From JBDTSW01 sp963782605 (GTDB taxonomy: Bacteria > Actinomycetota > Thermoleophilia > Solirubrobacterales > 70-9), in contig CAWAKK010000010.1 in assembly GCA_963782605.1 (NCBI GenBank), positions 124,001-188,000 on the forward strand: 64,000 nucleotides of DNA, in the 5' to 3' direction. Positions within the stretch are counted from its first letter, which is position 1, and each line of letters opens with the position of its first letter. Positions 27,501 through 34,825 of the stretch are shown here, piece after piece. The translations under genes were made by a program, and so were the position numbers. The notes beneath the pieces were generated by a model. It did no database searches. It was not told where the DNA came from and was given only the letters and a program-made list of their open reading frames with translations.

Positions 27501-27688
27501 GACCGCGTGACCACTAAAAGCCGATCCGCGGCCGTCCCCGCTTCCACCAACCTCACCAGTCGCATCGCGAGCGCCTCGCTCCGCCCCGTCCCCGCCGACC
27601 CCAGCACCAGCATGGCTCCGTCGTCGTGGGCCGCGACCCGCCGCTGGCCGGCGGTGGGCTCGACTGCCTCGGGACGCTCTGCCTCCAT
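24509..27688 (-). CDS. UvrD-like helicase with C-terminal PD-(D/E)XK nuclease, degenerate Walker A
   Basis: A 1059-residue SF1 helicase-nuclease of the AddB/AdnA kind. Helicase motifs: GSAGTGRSE (Walker A with Arg instead of Lys), ADELED for motif II, FDQRQGIRRFRGA for motif III, QVKGLEFDHVYL for motif V and YVSMTRGRSS for motif VI. The C-terminus has a RecB-like nuclease (GRVDRVD, ELIDYKTG) and four Cys (ICPLKYKF, ICSWCDYRLIC) that would hold an Fe-S cluster. It probably processes DNA ends, perhaps as a partner of a second motor not present here. ATG 27688 chosen from family shape and the divergent neighbour. Confidence 0.85.
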   Translation of the reverse strand: MEAERPEAVEPTAGQRRVAAHDDGAMLVLGSAGTGRSEALAMRLVRLVEAGTAADRLLVVTRSRAAAAWLRSRCEARLERGYSELWILTYRELAERLLREHAVEAGVDPFFGTVALADRLAILLDRVDDLPLRRHEIRGNPSGLLARLLRRMDLLKTEAITPPRLREWAEAQVDAATGAPGRERARRELEFAELYARHDRILHEAGSLDEGDLVLGLTRLLRDRPDVSAALRRRFPSVMADELEDVGVAHRELLAGLASTGNLVCAFDQRQGIRRFRGAAEANAAWFAEHYPDAEQVELTDPLRFSPRLAAAASIAIGAAPVEVPGSPSDAVRFWRCDGERAQAQATARDIELLLAGGDVRPESVCVIAAAGWREGRLVGAALEERNVPFRYVGDAAFFQRPEVRDALAWLRMLADPNDSAAVVRALTRPPVDLRSVDLARVTTIARRRKLDMVSALSAALESPQLPPEARDRIHAFLRLYGAAAKRLEELRADVFVRRLIERIGLRRHRLFAASPETAERLVNLSRLAEMAAAWSRRQPRASSRDFIRHLTSVADAGELGDDDCDPPSPGAVVVAEPEQVKGLEFDHVYLLGLHRGAIEGRAFEDEWVPHELIGDPLPAPGEALVARRRSRLAYVSMTRGRSSLVLSWPEAVGDVPVPASPMYEAVRDQLGGVEEEHSEELFGPAEGLHSTYRMLRDEVLESSWRAGSAISEMRLDTVDDVNSAVARFLELVKLAALVQRPGQEPATEALDAVNELLARIASPEQRTALEASALDEYVLGEERQTQDRRSKAAARREPSLDQFIPRKDDGLALSASDIDLYRICPLKYKFARVFAIPQEPTINQRFGILIHNVLDRFHSEEMRAADAGLADDVAAGSLNRLLTLFEGGWRRSGFGSSDDELQYRDRAVSALTRYHERHLRSDSSPVWLERSFNFRIGPHQLRGRVDRVDRTPAGGYELIDYKTGERGASVAPAGDVQLALYRLGAREAWQIEADVGSYWYVLEDERVPVRAQPDDAERVERTVLEVAGGIEEQDFEPRPAPNICSWCDYRLICPASEA

Positions 27689-27713
27689 CGCCACAAAGCT
27701 AGCCTCTGTCGGG

Positions 27714-28568
27714 ATGCCGGGCGTCAACACTCTCGAGGCAGACTGGCTTGGCGCCTGTCGCCGGATGGTCGCAGCGCACCGTGAGCTCTTCGCGGCCGAG
27801 CCGACGATCGCCGAGCGGACGGTCTACGCCGGCCGTGGGGAAGGTGGCGACCAGACACTTGTTCTCGATCGTGCGGCCGAGGACGTCGTCTTCGCGGAGT
27901 TGGAAAAGATCCATCGCGACGGGCACGGCTTCACCGCGATCTCGGAGGAGCGTGGGCAGGTCGTCTTCGGTGACGGATCGGAGCCGCATCGAGTGGTGAT
28001 CGACCCGATCGACGGGTCGCTCAACGCACGGCGCACGATCCCCGCCCACTCCCTCAGCATCGCTGTCGCCAGCGGGCCGGCGATGGCAGACGTCGAGCTC
28101 GCCTACGTCTTCGATTTCGGCGCTGGGGAGGAGTTCTTCGCGCGGCTCGGAGGTGGTGCCACGTGTAACGAGGCGGCCCTGACGGCGGAGGGCCCGGGAT
28201 ACGGACTCGAGGTCGTCGGCATCGAAGCTTCCAAGCCGGAGCGGATCATCCCGATCCTCGCTGAGCTGGAGGGGAAGGCATACAGAATTCGCTGCCCGGG
28301 ATCGATCGCGATCACGGGTTGTTGGGTCGCCGCGGCTCGCCTCGATGGGATGCTCACCGCCAGGGCCTGCCGATCCGTCGATGCCGCCGCGGCGCAGCTG
28401 ATCGCCAGGGAGGCGGGTGCCGCGGTCGAGTTCCCGGGGCTTGAGCTGGCCGACGCCCCGCTCGACCTCAGCGCGCGGTTCCATTTCACCGCCGCCCTGG
28501 ACGCCGAGATGCTGAGCGCACTGCGGCCGGCCCAAGAGAGGGCCGAACCGGCTCCGCAACGGGCATGA
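27714..28568 (+). CDS. Inositol monophosphatase family protein
   Basis: A 284-residue Mg-dependent sugar phosphatase of the IMPase/FBPase superfamily. The metal-binding DPIDGSLNA is present with Ser replacing the usual Thr, along with the upstream Glu region AISEERG. The C-terminal motif normally WD-A-G is altered to CRSVDAAAAQLIAREAGA. The substrate could be inositol phosphate, fructose-1,6-bisphosphate or PAP. It overlaps the DUF2342 gene by ATGA. Confidence 0.8.
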   Translation: MPGVNTLEADWLGACRRMVAAHRELFAAEPTIAERTVYAGRGEGGDQTLVLDRAAEDVVFAELEKIHRDGHGFTAISEERGQVVFGDGSEPHRVVIDPIDGSLNARRTIPAHSLSIAVASGPAMADVELAYVFDFGAGEEFFARLGGGATCNEAALTAEGPGYGLEVVGIEASKPERIIPILAELEGKAYRIRCPGSIAITGCWVAAARLDGMLTARACRSVDAAAAQLIAREAGAAVEFPGLELADAPLDLSARFHFTAALDAEMLSALRPAQERAEPAPQRA

Positions 28569-29638
28569 GCGAGCCGCTCGTGGATTGGGGGCTGGCGCGG
28601 CGCGTCGCCCGCGGCGCCTCCGGTGGCGCCGAGCCTCCGGGCGCTCGCATCGGACCGCTCGAGAGCGAGGCGCTTCGAGCCACCTGTAAGGAGGCCGAGC
28701 GGCTGATCAGCGCGTATTCGGGGCTTCTGCCTCTGAAGCCGATCCCATCCCCCGAGCCGATCGGCCGCGCTGAGTGGACCCGAGCCATCCTCGCCACGCT
28801 TGAGGGCCTGACCGAAGAGCTCGAGGGGCCTGGCGGCATCGACATATCACTGCCCGGGCCGCTCGGCGGGATCGCGCGGCGCGTGATCGCAGCCGCCGGG
28901 GCGACCGAGATCGGACTGACCGTCGGCTACGTATCGCGTCGCGTCCTCGGCCAATACGACGTGACCCTGGTCGGTGCAGAGCGAGCGCCGAGGCTGCTCT
29001 TCGTCGCCCCCAACCTCACGGGGAGCGCTCGGGAGCTGGGCGTGGAGCTTCCGGTCTTCGTGCGATGGGTGGCCCTACACGAGACCACCCACGCCCTGCA
29101 GTTCTCCGCCGCCCCCTGGCTGCGAGAGCATTTGGGCGAGCTGATTCGTGAGCTGCTCACCGGGATGGTCGCTCACGGCGGCCTGCGGGAGTTGGTCCGC
29201 CGCATCGGCTCCGACCCCAAAGGGGCGCTCCAGGCCTTTCGCGAGGGAGACATCGCGAGCACGCTCGCCGGCTCCGAGCAGGCTCCGGTCCTCGAACGGG
29301 TCCAGGCGACGATGACGGTGATCGAGGGCCACGCCGAGCATGTGATGGACGCTGCCGGCGGCGAGTTCGTGCCGGACGTTGGCGCCCTGCGATCGCGACT
29401 CGAAGCCCGAAGGCGCTCGCGGGGGCCGATCGAAACGATCCTGATGCGCGTCCTGGGCCTCGACCTCAAGCTTCGCCAGTATGAGCTCGGCAAGTCATTC
29501 TGTGATGCGGTTGCCGAGCGCGGTGGCACGGACGCGCTCAACCGCATCTGGGAATCCTCGTGGTCGCTCCCCGAGCGGTCGGAGCTCGAGCATCCGCAGC
29601 GCTGGCTCGATCGCACCAACGCGGCTGCGCCCGCCTGA
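28565..29638 (+). CDS. DUF2342 zinc-dependent metalloprotease
   Basis: A 357-residue protein of the actinobacterial DUF2342 family (annotated in databases as zinc-dependent metalloprotease or F420-biosynthesis associated). The zincin motif HETTHALQF is near residues 173-181, with the second conserved region TVIEGHAEHVMDAAG supplying further ligands. It is cytoplasmic, with no signal peptide. The family sits next to tilS/hpt/ftsH in many actinobacteria, but here it is coupled to an IMPase. The substrate is unknown. Confidence 0.85.
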   Translation: MSEPLVDWGLARRVARGASGGAEPPGARIGPLESEALRATCKEAERLISAYSGLLPLKPIPSPEPIGRAEWTRAILATLEGLTEELEGPGGIDISLPGPLGGIARRVIAAAGATEIGLTVGYVSRRVLGQYDVTLVGAERAPRLLFVAPNLTGSARELGVELPVFVRWVALHETTHALQFSAAPWLREHLGELIRELLTGMVAHGGLRELVRRIGSDPKGALQAFREGDIASTLAGSEQAPVLERVQATMTVIEGHAEHVMDAAGGEFVPDVGALRSRLEARRRSRGPIETILMRVLGLDLKLRQYELGKSFCDAVAERGGTDALNRIWESSWSLPERSELEHPQRWLDRTNAAAPA

Positions 29639-29786
29639 TTCACAGCCCGGTAACCCCTTCGCCGCGACCGCGCGCGTAACTACCCAGAGGTAGGAGTGTA
29701 AGAACACACGTTCGGGGCACTTTGCTACACTGAACATCCTTACGAATAAGGAAGTTAGAGACGCTACAAGCAGGAGTTGAGGAAAA

Positions 29787-30425
29787 TTGGCTACCACCAA
29801 GCAGAGCACGAAGTCGACCACGAAGCCGAAGACGGCCCGCGCCACGAAGGGTGCCGGCGCCGGTGGCAACACCACCAACCAGCGGCGCACCGCGACGCAG
29901 CGCAGCGACGTCAGTCAGGTCCGCGAGGGCTTCACGAAGCTTCGCAACGGCGTGACGGAGGCGGTCCGCGTTGATGGCGGTCAGAGCCGTCAGGTCCGCG
30001 AGGGCTTCACGAAGCTTCGCAACGGCAGTGTTTCGCTCGCGCAGCACTCGGCCGAGCGAGCCGTCGACGTCCCCGTGGGCGCCGCCCTCGAGGTCAGCGA
30101 GCGCGTGAACGGGATCGTCGAGCCGTGGACCAGCACCGAGACCCGCGAGCGGGAGCTCAAGGGCATCCGCACGCGCGTCGAGCGTGAGCTCAACAGGTTC
30201 GAGCGCCGTGGCGGCAGCGCCCGCCGCAAGACGTCGCAGCGCGCCCGCCAGACCCGCAACCGGGTCCAGCGCGAGGTCAAGCAGCGCCGTCGCTCGGTCG
30301 AGACGTCGGTTCGCCAGAGCCGCCGCAAGGCTGAGACCACTCTCAAGCAGAACCGGACCAAGGCGGAGCAGAGCCTGAAGAAGGCTCGCACCAACGTCGA
30401 GGAGCGCGTTTCCACCCTGGTCTAG
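29787..30425 (+). CDS. Basic coiled-coil protein with internal duplication (phasin/histone-like)
   Basis: A 212-residue protein starting at TTG preceded by GAGGAAAA. The N terminus is Lys/Thr-rich and disordered. A 13-residue unit QVREGFTKLRNG occurs twice, 25 codons apart. The second half is a long amphipathic helix extremely rich in Arg and Lys (RRKTSQRARQTRNRVQ and on). This resembles granule-associated phasins or nucleoid-associated proteins. A strong terminator follows, so it is a well-expressed single gene by appearance. Function is not assigned. Confidence 0.7.
   Translation: MATTKQSTKSTTKPKTARATKGAGAGGNTTNQRRTATQRSDVSQVREGFTKLRNGVTEAVRVDGGQSRQVREGFTKLRNGSVSLAQHSAERAVDVPVGAALEVSERVNGIVEPWTSTETRERELKGIRTRVERELNRFERRGGSARRKTSQRARQTRNRVQREVKQRRRSVETSVRQSRRKAETTLKQNRTKAEQSLKKARTNVEERVSTLV
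29914..30026 (+). repeat. Direct repeat of 38 bp inside the basic protein gene
   Basis: The stretch at 29914-29951 recurs with no mismatch seen at 29989-30026, an offset of 75 bases (25 codons), so the frame is kept. Identity at third codon positions suggests a recent duplication or conversion. Confidence 0.85.
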
Positions 30426-30520
30426 GGAGCGCTTAGCCCGGGCGGCCCAGGAGGGGTGGCCGGCCCGGAGAAGCTGTCCGCACACATATCTCGCGGGCAG
30501 AACAGCAACCTCTCCTCCCC

Positions 30521-30554
30521 GACCAGCGGGCCCTCTTCGGGCCCGCTGGTCTTT
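30521..30554 (+). terminator. Strong rho-independent terminator
   Basis: A perfect 13-bp stem (GACCAGCGGGCCC and GGGCCCGCTGGTC) with a TCTTC loop, followed by TTT. It lies downstream of the basic protein gene and 31 bases before mrp, separating the two transcripts. Confidence 0.85.
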
Positions 30555-30585
30555 GCACAACCCGGGCCTCTCTAGAATTCGACTC

Positions 30586-31749
30586 ATGTCCCTCCCCACC
30601 CAGGACCAGGTCAACGATGCCCTGCGCGCGGTCATCGATCCCGAGCTGCGCCGCTCGATCGTCGACCTCGGCATGGTGCGATCCATCGACATCGCCGAGG
30701 ACGGCCGGGTCGACGTCGTCGTCTCGCTGACCACGCCGGGCTGTCCCATCCGCTCGCATTTCGAGCAGGCGGTGGTCAAGAACGTGACGGCGCTCGATGG
30801 CGTCTCCGGCGTCGGAGTGGGCTTCGACGTCCTCTCCGACGATGAGAAGGGGCGCCTCCAGCAGGCACTTGGCCGAGGCAAGCTTCCCGAAGGAGCCCTC
30901 GCCGCTGTCAAGAACGTGATCTGCGTGGCCTCCGGTAAAGGGGGCGTGGGCAAGTCGACCCTCACCGCCAACCTCACGGCCGCGCTCCAAGCCGAGGGTC
31001 ATTCCGCCGGCGCGCTCGACGCCGATGTCTACGGCTACTCGATCCCGCGCATGCTGGGGGTGAACCGAAAGCCCGACGTCAACGCCCAGCGGAAGATCCT
31101 TCCGCTCGAGGGGGCCGGCGGCGTCAAGGTCATGTCGATCGGCTTCTTTGTCGAGGACAATGCGGCCGTCGTCTGGCGAGGGCCGATGCTCCACAAGGCG
31201 ATCCAGCAGTTCCTCGAGGACGTCGACTGGGGCGAGCTCGACTACCTCCTTCTCGACCTGCCGCCAGGGACGGGCGACGTCTCCATGACCCTCGCCCAGC
31301 TCCTGCCTCAGGCCCGCATCCTGCTGGTGACCACCCCGCAGCCAGCCGCCCAGTCGGTGGCCCGGCGGGCGGCGGAGATGGCGGCGAAGGTCGACCTCGA
31401 GCTGCTTGGCGCCGTCGAGAACATGTCGGGGTTCACGACGCCCGACGGCCAACGCTTCACCATCTTCGGCGAGGGTGGCGGCCAGCTCCTGGCCGACGAG
31501 CTCGACGTGCCGCTGCTCGGCAAGGTGCCGCTCTCCGAGGAGTTGCGATCACACGCCGACTCGGGAAGCCCGCTGGTCCTGTCCGATCCCGACGCCCCCG
31601 CCTCACAGGCCATCCGCGCTACGGCACATGGGATCATCGCGGCCACGCCCCAGGAGCTGGCGGTGCTGCAGTCCGAGCCGCCGGCGATGGCAAGCGCCCC
31701 CGCGGTGGGCGGCACCGAGCTGCCCGTCGTACAGGCGGGCGCTTCGTAG
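30586..31749 (+). CDS. mrp: Iron-sulfur cluster carrier Mrp/ApbC
   Basis: A 387-residue Mrp/NBP35 family ATPase that holds and delivers Fe-S clusters. An N-terminal MIP18/DUF59 domain (DPELRRSIVDLGMV) is followed by the deviant Walker A ASGKGGVGKST and by LLLDLPPGTGDVSMT. The Cys-x-x-Cys of many homologs is not obvious near the C-terminal end; the motif GAVENMSGFTTPDG lacks the usual pair. ATG 30586 removes 11 spurious residues of the longer frame. Confidence 0.9.
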   Translation: MSLPTQDQVNDALRAVIDPELRRSIVDLGMVRSIDIAEDGRVDVVVSLTTPGCPIRSHFEQAVVKNVTALDGVSGVGVGFDVLSDDEKGRLQQALGRGKLPEGALAAVKNVICVASGKGGVGKSTLTANLTAALQAEGHSAGALDADVYGYSIPRMLGVNRKPDVNAQRKILPLEGAGGVKVMSIGFFVEDNAAVVWRGPMLHKAIQQFLEDVDWGELDYLLLDLPPGTGDVSMTLAQLLPQARILLVTTPQPAAQSVARRAAEMAAKVDLELLGAVENMSGFTTPDGQRFTIFGEGGGQLLADELDVPLLGKVPLSEELRSHADSGSPLVLSDPDAPASQAIRATAHGIIAATPQELAVLQSEPPAMASAPAVGGTELPVVQAGAS

Positions 31750-31810
31750 CGGCGTCCGGGCAGCCGAACACCAACCGGCATTGAAGGCGGCATCAGCGGG
31801 CGCGCCCGCA

Positions 31811-31847
31811 TGGCGCAGGGGTCCCGCCATGCGGGACTGGTGCGCCA
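31811..31847. repeat. 37-bp double palindrome, copy 3 (perfect)
   Basis: TGGCGCA, GGG, GTCCCGC, CAT, GCGGGAC, TGG, TGCGCCA: two nested perfect 7-bp arm pairs with 3-bp spacers. It is the most regular member of the family also seen at 3011 and 3072. It is preceded by the shared GCATTGAAGGCGGC at 31778-31791, in the gap between mrp and the patatin gene. Confidence 0.8.
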
Positions 31848-31956
31848 ACCTGCCGGATGCGCTGCGGACCGCTGCGGACCGCCTTGCCCGCCCTCCCCTC
31901 AGTGCCATCCGCTCACGCCGGCGCGACACCCGCGCGGCGAGCGGCACGCGCAGCGC

Positions 31957-33531
31957 TCAGTCTCGCCGCAGGAAACGGCCCACCGAGTCAGGGATGCGCG
32001 AGCGCCAGTCGATCACGCTCGAGCCCAAAACCCGCGCGGAATGCGCGCCGAGGCGCACGAGCTGGAAGCGATCGCGGAGCGAGAGGTCGCCGACCTCGGC
32101 CTCGCCGTAGTCCTCGGCTGATTCGTCTGGCTTGCGTTCGGAGACCGCGGCGATCGCGTCGTCCACGGCGCCATCGTCGAGATCGCACGCGCGCAGGCCC
32201 TCGTCGAGCCAGGCGATCGCGCTGCGAAAGCCGACGGCGAAGTCGTGCGCGCGCAACTCGCGTGAGAGAAAGCCGCCGAAGTCGCCCATGAACTCGCCGG
32301 CGAGAATGCTCTCTGGCGTGTCGCCTTCGCCCTCGGCCAAGATCAAGGGCGAGATCACGTCGAGCGCCAGGGGCTGCTTGCCCTCCAGCCCGGCCGTCTC
32401 GCGCACGGCGAGGCCGAGCAGCTCCGCGGCGTCGAGCTCCTCCAGATCGGATTCCGAGCCTCGGTCGGGCTCGTCGGCGCGCATCTTCGAGCGGTCGTCG
32501 CGAATCCGCTCGATGAACTCGCGAAGCGCCGGCGCTGCGCCCTTCTTCAGCTGCGGCCCAAGGGCCTCGACGAGGTCGTGGGCCCAGTCGAGACGTGAGT
32601 TGTCCTTCTCGATCTTGCGGAGATCCTCGAAGAGGTCCTGCTGAGAGAGGATCGCCAGGGACCGGGCAGTCCCCGCCTGCCAGCTCAAGTCCTCGTCGGT
32701 GTCGCTCCAGGGCTCGTCACCCGTTGAGACTTCGGAGCGTGGGTCGATCAGCAGGTTCAGGTGATGCGCGCCGCGATCGTCGCCGTGCATCGCGCGACCG
32801 GCCGCGAACGTGCGCCCGATCGGCTGCGAGGCGACGAGCCCCCCGTCCGTGTACCAGAGCTTCCCCTCTTCGGGAAAGTCCTCGATCCCGCGCGAGGAGT
32901 AGCCCTCAGCGTCGTCGCTTCGGTCGAGCAGACGCGGCGCGAACCCGCCTGGACTGGCAGCGGAGGCCAGAGCGAAGTCGAGCGGCGAGGAGCCCTCCGG
33001 CTTCAACATCTGTTCGGCACCACCGCCGGGCTGGAGCTCGAAGCGTCCCCAGTCGGCATAGGTCACGCCTCGAATCGGATCGTCCCCGCGGTGCCCCTGG
33101 ATCGGATAGGCGAGCCCGCGCAAGCCGGTGAGGCAGACCTGAAGGGCAACGCCGCGCTCCTGGCGCGCGTTGGGGTCGCCGGGTTCCTCCAGGAGCTCGG
33201 GCAGCTTCTCGCGCAGCTCGTCGAAGGAGAGGGGAGCGTCAGGGCTCGTGCTGCGAAGGAGCTTCAGCGAGACGCGCTCGACCCAGGCCTCCTGCATCAG
33301 CTCAACCGGGTCGCAACCCTCACAGAGGGCATGGGCCACGAACAGGCTGACCAGCGACCCCGCCGACGCGCCGCCGACGGCATCAATCGAGGCATCGATG
33401 CCATCCAGCTCATCGAGATGGCGCCAGGCGACCACGAGGCCGGCAGCGGCGCCGGCCTCATACGCGCCAAGCGAAGCGCCGCCCGAGAGCGTCAGCGTGA
33501 GCCGGAGGGGAGCGGTCTCGGCGCTACCCAT
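31957..33531 (-). CDS. Patatin-like phospholipase
   Basis: A 524-residue acyl hydrolase. The oxyanion loop GGASLGAYEAG, the nucleophile elbow GGASAGS (catalytic Ser) and the DGG of LWYTDGGLVASQP (catalytic Asp) are all present. It lacks a signal peptide and membrane helices, so it is cytoplasmic or peripheral. The long C-terminal half (after about residue 300) is specific to a bacterial subgroup. It starts 11 bases after the ferredoxin gene on the same strand, so it is probably co-transcribed. Substrate unknown. Confidence 0.85.
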   Translation of the reverse strand: MGSAETAPLRLTLTLSGGASLGAYEAGAAAGLVVAWRHLDELDGIDASIDAVGGASAGSLVSLFVAHALCEGCDPVELMQEAWVERVSLKLLRSTSPDAPLSFDELREKLPELLEEPGDPNARQERGVALQVCLTGLRGLAYPIQGHRGDDPIRGVTYADWGRFELQPGGGAEQMLKPEGSSPLDFALASAASPGGFAPRLLDRSDDAEGYSSRGIEDFPEEGKLWYTDGGLVASQPIGRTFAAGRAMHGDDRGAHHLNLLIDPRSEVSTGDEPWSDTDEDLSWQAGTARSLAILSQQDLFEDLRKIEKDNSRLDWAHDLVEALGPQLKKGAAPALREFIERIRDDRSKMRADEPDRGSESDLEELDAAELLGLAVRETAGLEGKQPLALDVISPLILAEGEGDTPESILAGEFMGDFGGFLSRELRAHDFAVGFRSAIAWLDEGLRACDLDDGAVDDAIAAVSERKPDESAEDYGEAEVGDLSLRDRFQLVRLGAHSARVLGSSVIDWRSRIPDSVGRFLRRD

Positions 33532-33542
33532 GAACAGGGAGC

Positions 33543-33803
33543 TCAGGAGGAGTAGTACTCGGCGTTGATCGCCGTGTACTTCGTCCACTCCTCGGGCAGC
33601 TGGTCCTCCGCGAAGCACGCGTCGACCGGACACGCTTCGACGCAGGCGTCGCAATCAATGCACTCGTCGGGATCGATGTAGAGCTGCTCGACGGCCTCGT
33701 AGTCGGGCTCGTCGGGAGTGGGGTGAATGCAGTCCACCGGGCACACCTCGACGCACGAGTTGTCCTTCTGCCCGATGCAAGGCTCGGCGATGACGTAGGC
33801 CAA
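33543..33803 (-). CDS. Ferredoxin family protein, 7Fe/8Fe type
   Basis: An 86-residue ferredoxin with two cluster motifs: EPCIGQKDNSCVEVCPVDCI near the N terminus and DECIDCDACVEACPVDACF in the middle. This is the arrangement of actinobacterial FdxA-like [3Fe-4S][4Fe-4S] or two [4Fe-4S] ferredoxins. It transfers electrons to redox enzymes. A C-terminal tail EYYSS follows. First gene of the pair with the patatin protein. Confidence 0.93.
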   Translation of the reverse strand: MAYVIAEPCIGQKDNSCVEVCPVDCIHPTPDEPDYEAVEQLYIDPDECIDCDACVEACPVDACFAEDQLPEEWTKYTAINAEYYSS

Positions 33804-33934
33804 GGGTCAGGTCTCCGTTTCTAACGTTGCTGTGCCTTCTGCGTGCAACTCGCCACCGGCCCTTCCGCAGGCGAGCGCACATTCTACGGACGAGGCGGCG
33901 GTGGGGTCGATCAGGCCGGGTTAGAGTTTTCACG

Positions 33935-34825
33935 GTGATCCTGCTCACAGGCGCCACGGGGACGGTTGGCAAGGCCCTCCTCCCCCTTCTGCTCGAGCGG
34001 GGCGATGACCTGCGCGTGCTGGTCCGCGACCCTCGCGGGCTGGGTCGGGCACGGGTCGACGTCCAGCTCGCCCTCGGGGACCTCGAGTCACTGGCGGACC
34101 CCCACCTCCAGCGCCAGGCCCTGAGAGGGGTCGACACGGTGATCCACCTCGCGGCCACGATTCGCGACCAGCCCGGCGCTCGCGTGGAGGAGCTGAACGG
34201 GCTCGCAACCGCAAGGCTCCTACGGGCGGCCGAGCGGCTGGACACCGAGCGCTTCCTCTTCTTTTCGGCCATGGGCGCAAGCGAGATCAAGCGCACGCGG
34301 TTCTTCCGTGCCAAGGCCCTCGCCGAGGAGGCGGTGGCGGCCTCGGAGCTCGACACGACCGTGTTCGCACCGTCGATCGTCTATGACCGCGACGACCCTT
34401 GGGTCACGCTCATGCGGCGCTTCTCCTGGCTGCCGGTCCTACCGATCGCCGGCTCCGGCATGGCCGAGTTTCAACCGATCTGGGCGGCCGATGCCGCCCG
34501 TTGCGTCGTCGCGGTGCTCGAGGGCGCCGGTGCCGAGCGGCTTGAGCTTGCTGGACCGCAAACGCTCACCTACAACGAGATGGCCCGGACCATCGCGCGC
34601 GCGTTCGGTCGCGATCGCCCGCTCGTCCACGTCCCGCTCGCGATCGTGCGGTCGTCGCTCGTGTGGCTTCGACGGCTGGTGGGCGACGCCGTCTTCGCCA
34701 CGTGGGAGGAGGCTGAGCTGATGGAGGTTGCGATGACCACCCCGAGCGGCGACGCCGACGTACGCGCACTGGGCGTGGAGCCGCGAAGAATGGACGATGT
34801 ACTGCGCCCCGCAGGAGGCGCCTAG
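33935..34825 (+). CDS. NAD(P)-binding atypical short-chain dehydrogenase (NDUFA9-like)
   Basis: A 296-residue protein beginning at GTG with the Rossmann motif TGATGTVGKALLP, followed by HLAATIRD and a C-terminal substrate domain. The pattern matches atypical SDR proteins close to NDUFA9 or complex I assembly factors, which often bind NADP without dehydrogenase activity. Its stop overlaps the GGDEF gene stop by 4 bases in convergent orientation. Function is only broadly assignable. Confidence 0.8.
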   Translation: MILLTGATGTVGKALLPLLLERGDDLRVLVRDPRGLGRARVDVQLALGDLESLADPHLQRQALRGVDTVIHLAATIRDQPGARVEELNGLATARLLRAAERLDTERFLFFSAMGASEIKRTRFFRAKALAEEAVAASELDTTVFAPSIVYDRDDPWVTLMRRFSWLPVLPIAGSGMAEFQPIWAADAARCVVAVLEGAGAERLELAGPQTLTYNEMARTIARAFGRDRPLVHVPLAIVRSSLVWLRRLVGDAVFATWEEAELMEVAMTTPSGDADVRALGVEPRRMDDVLRPAGGA

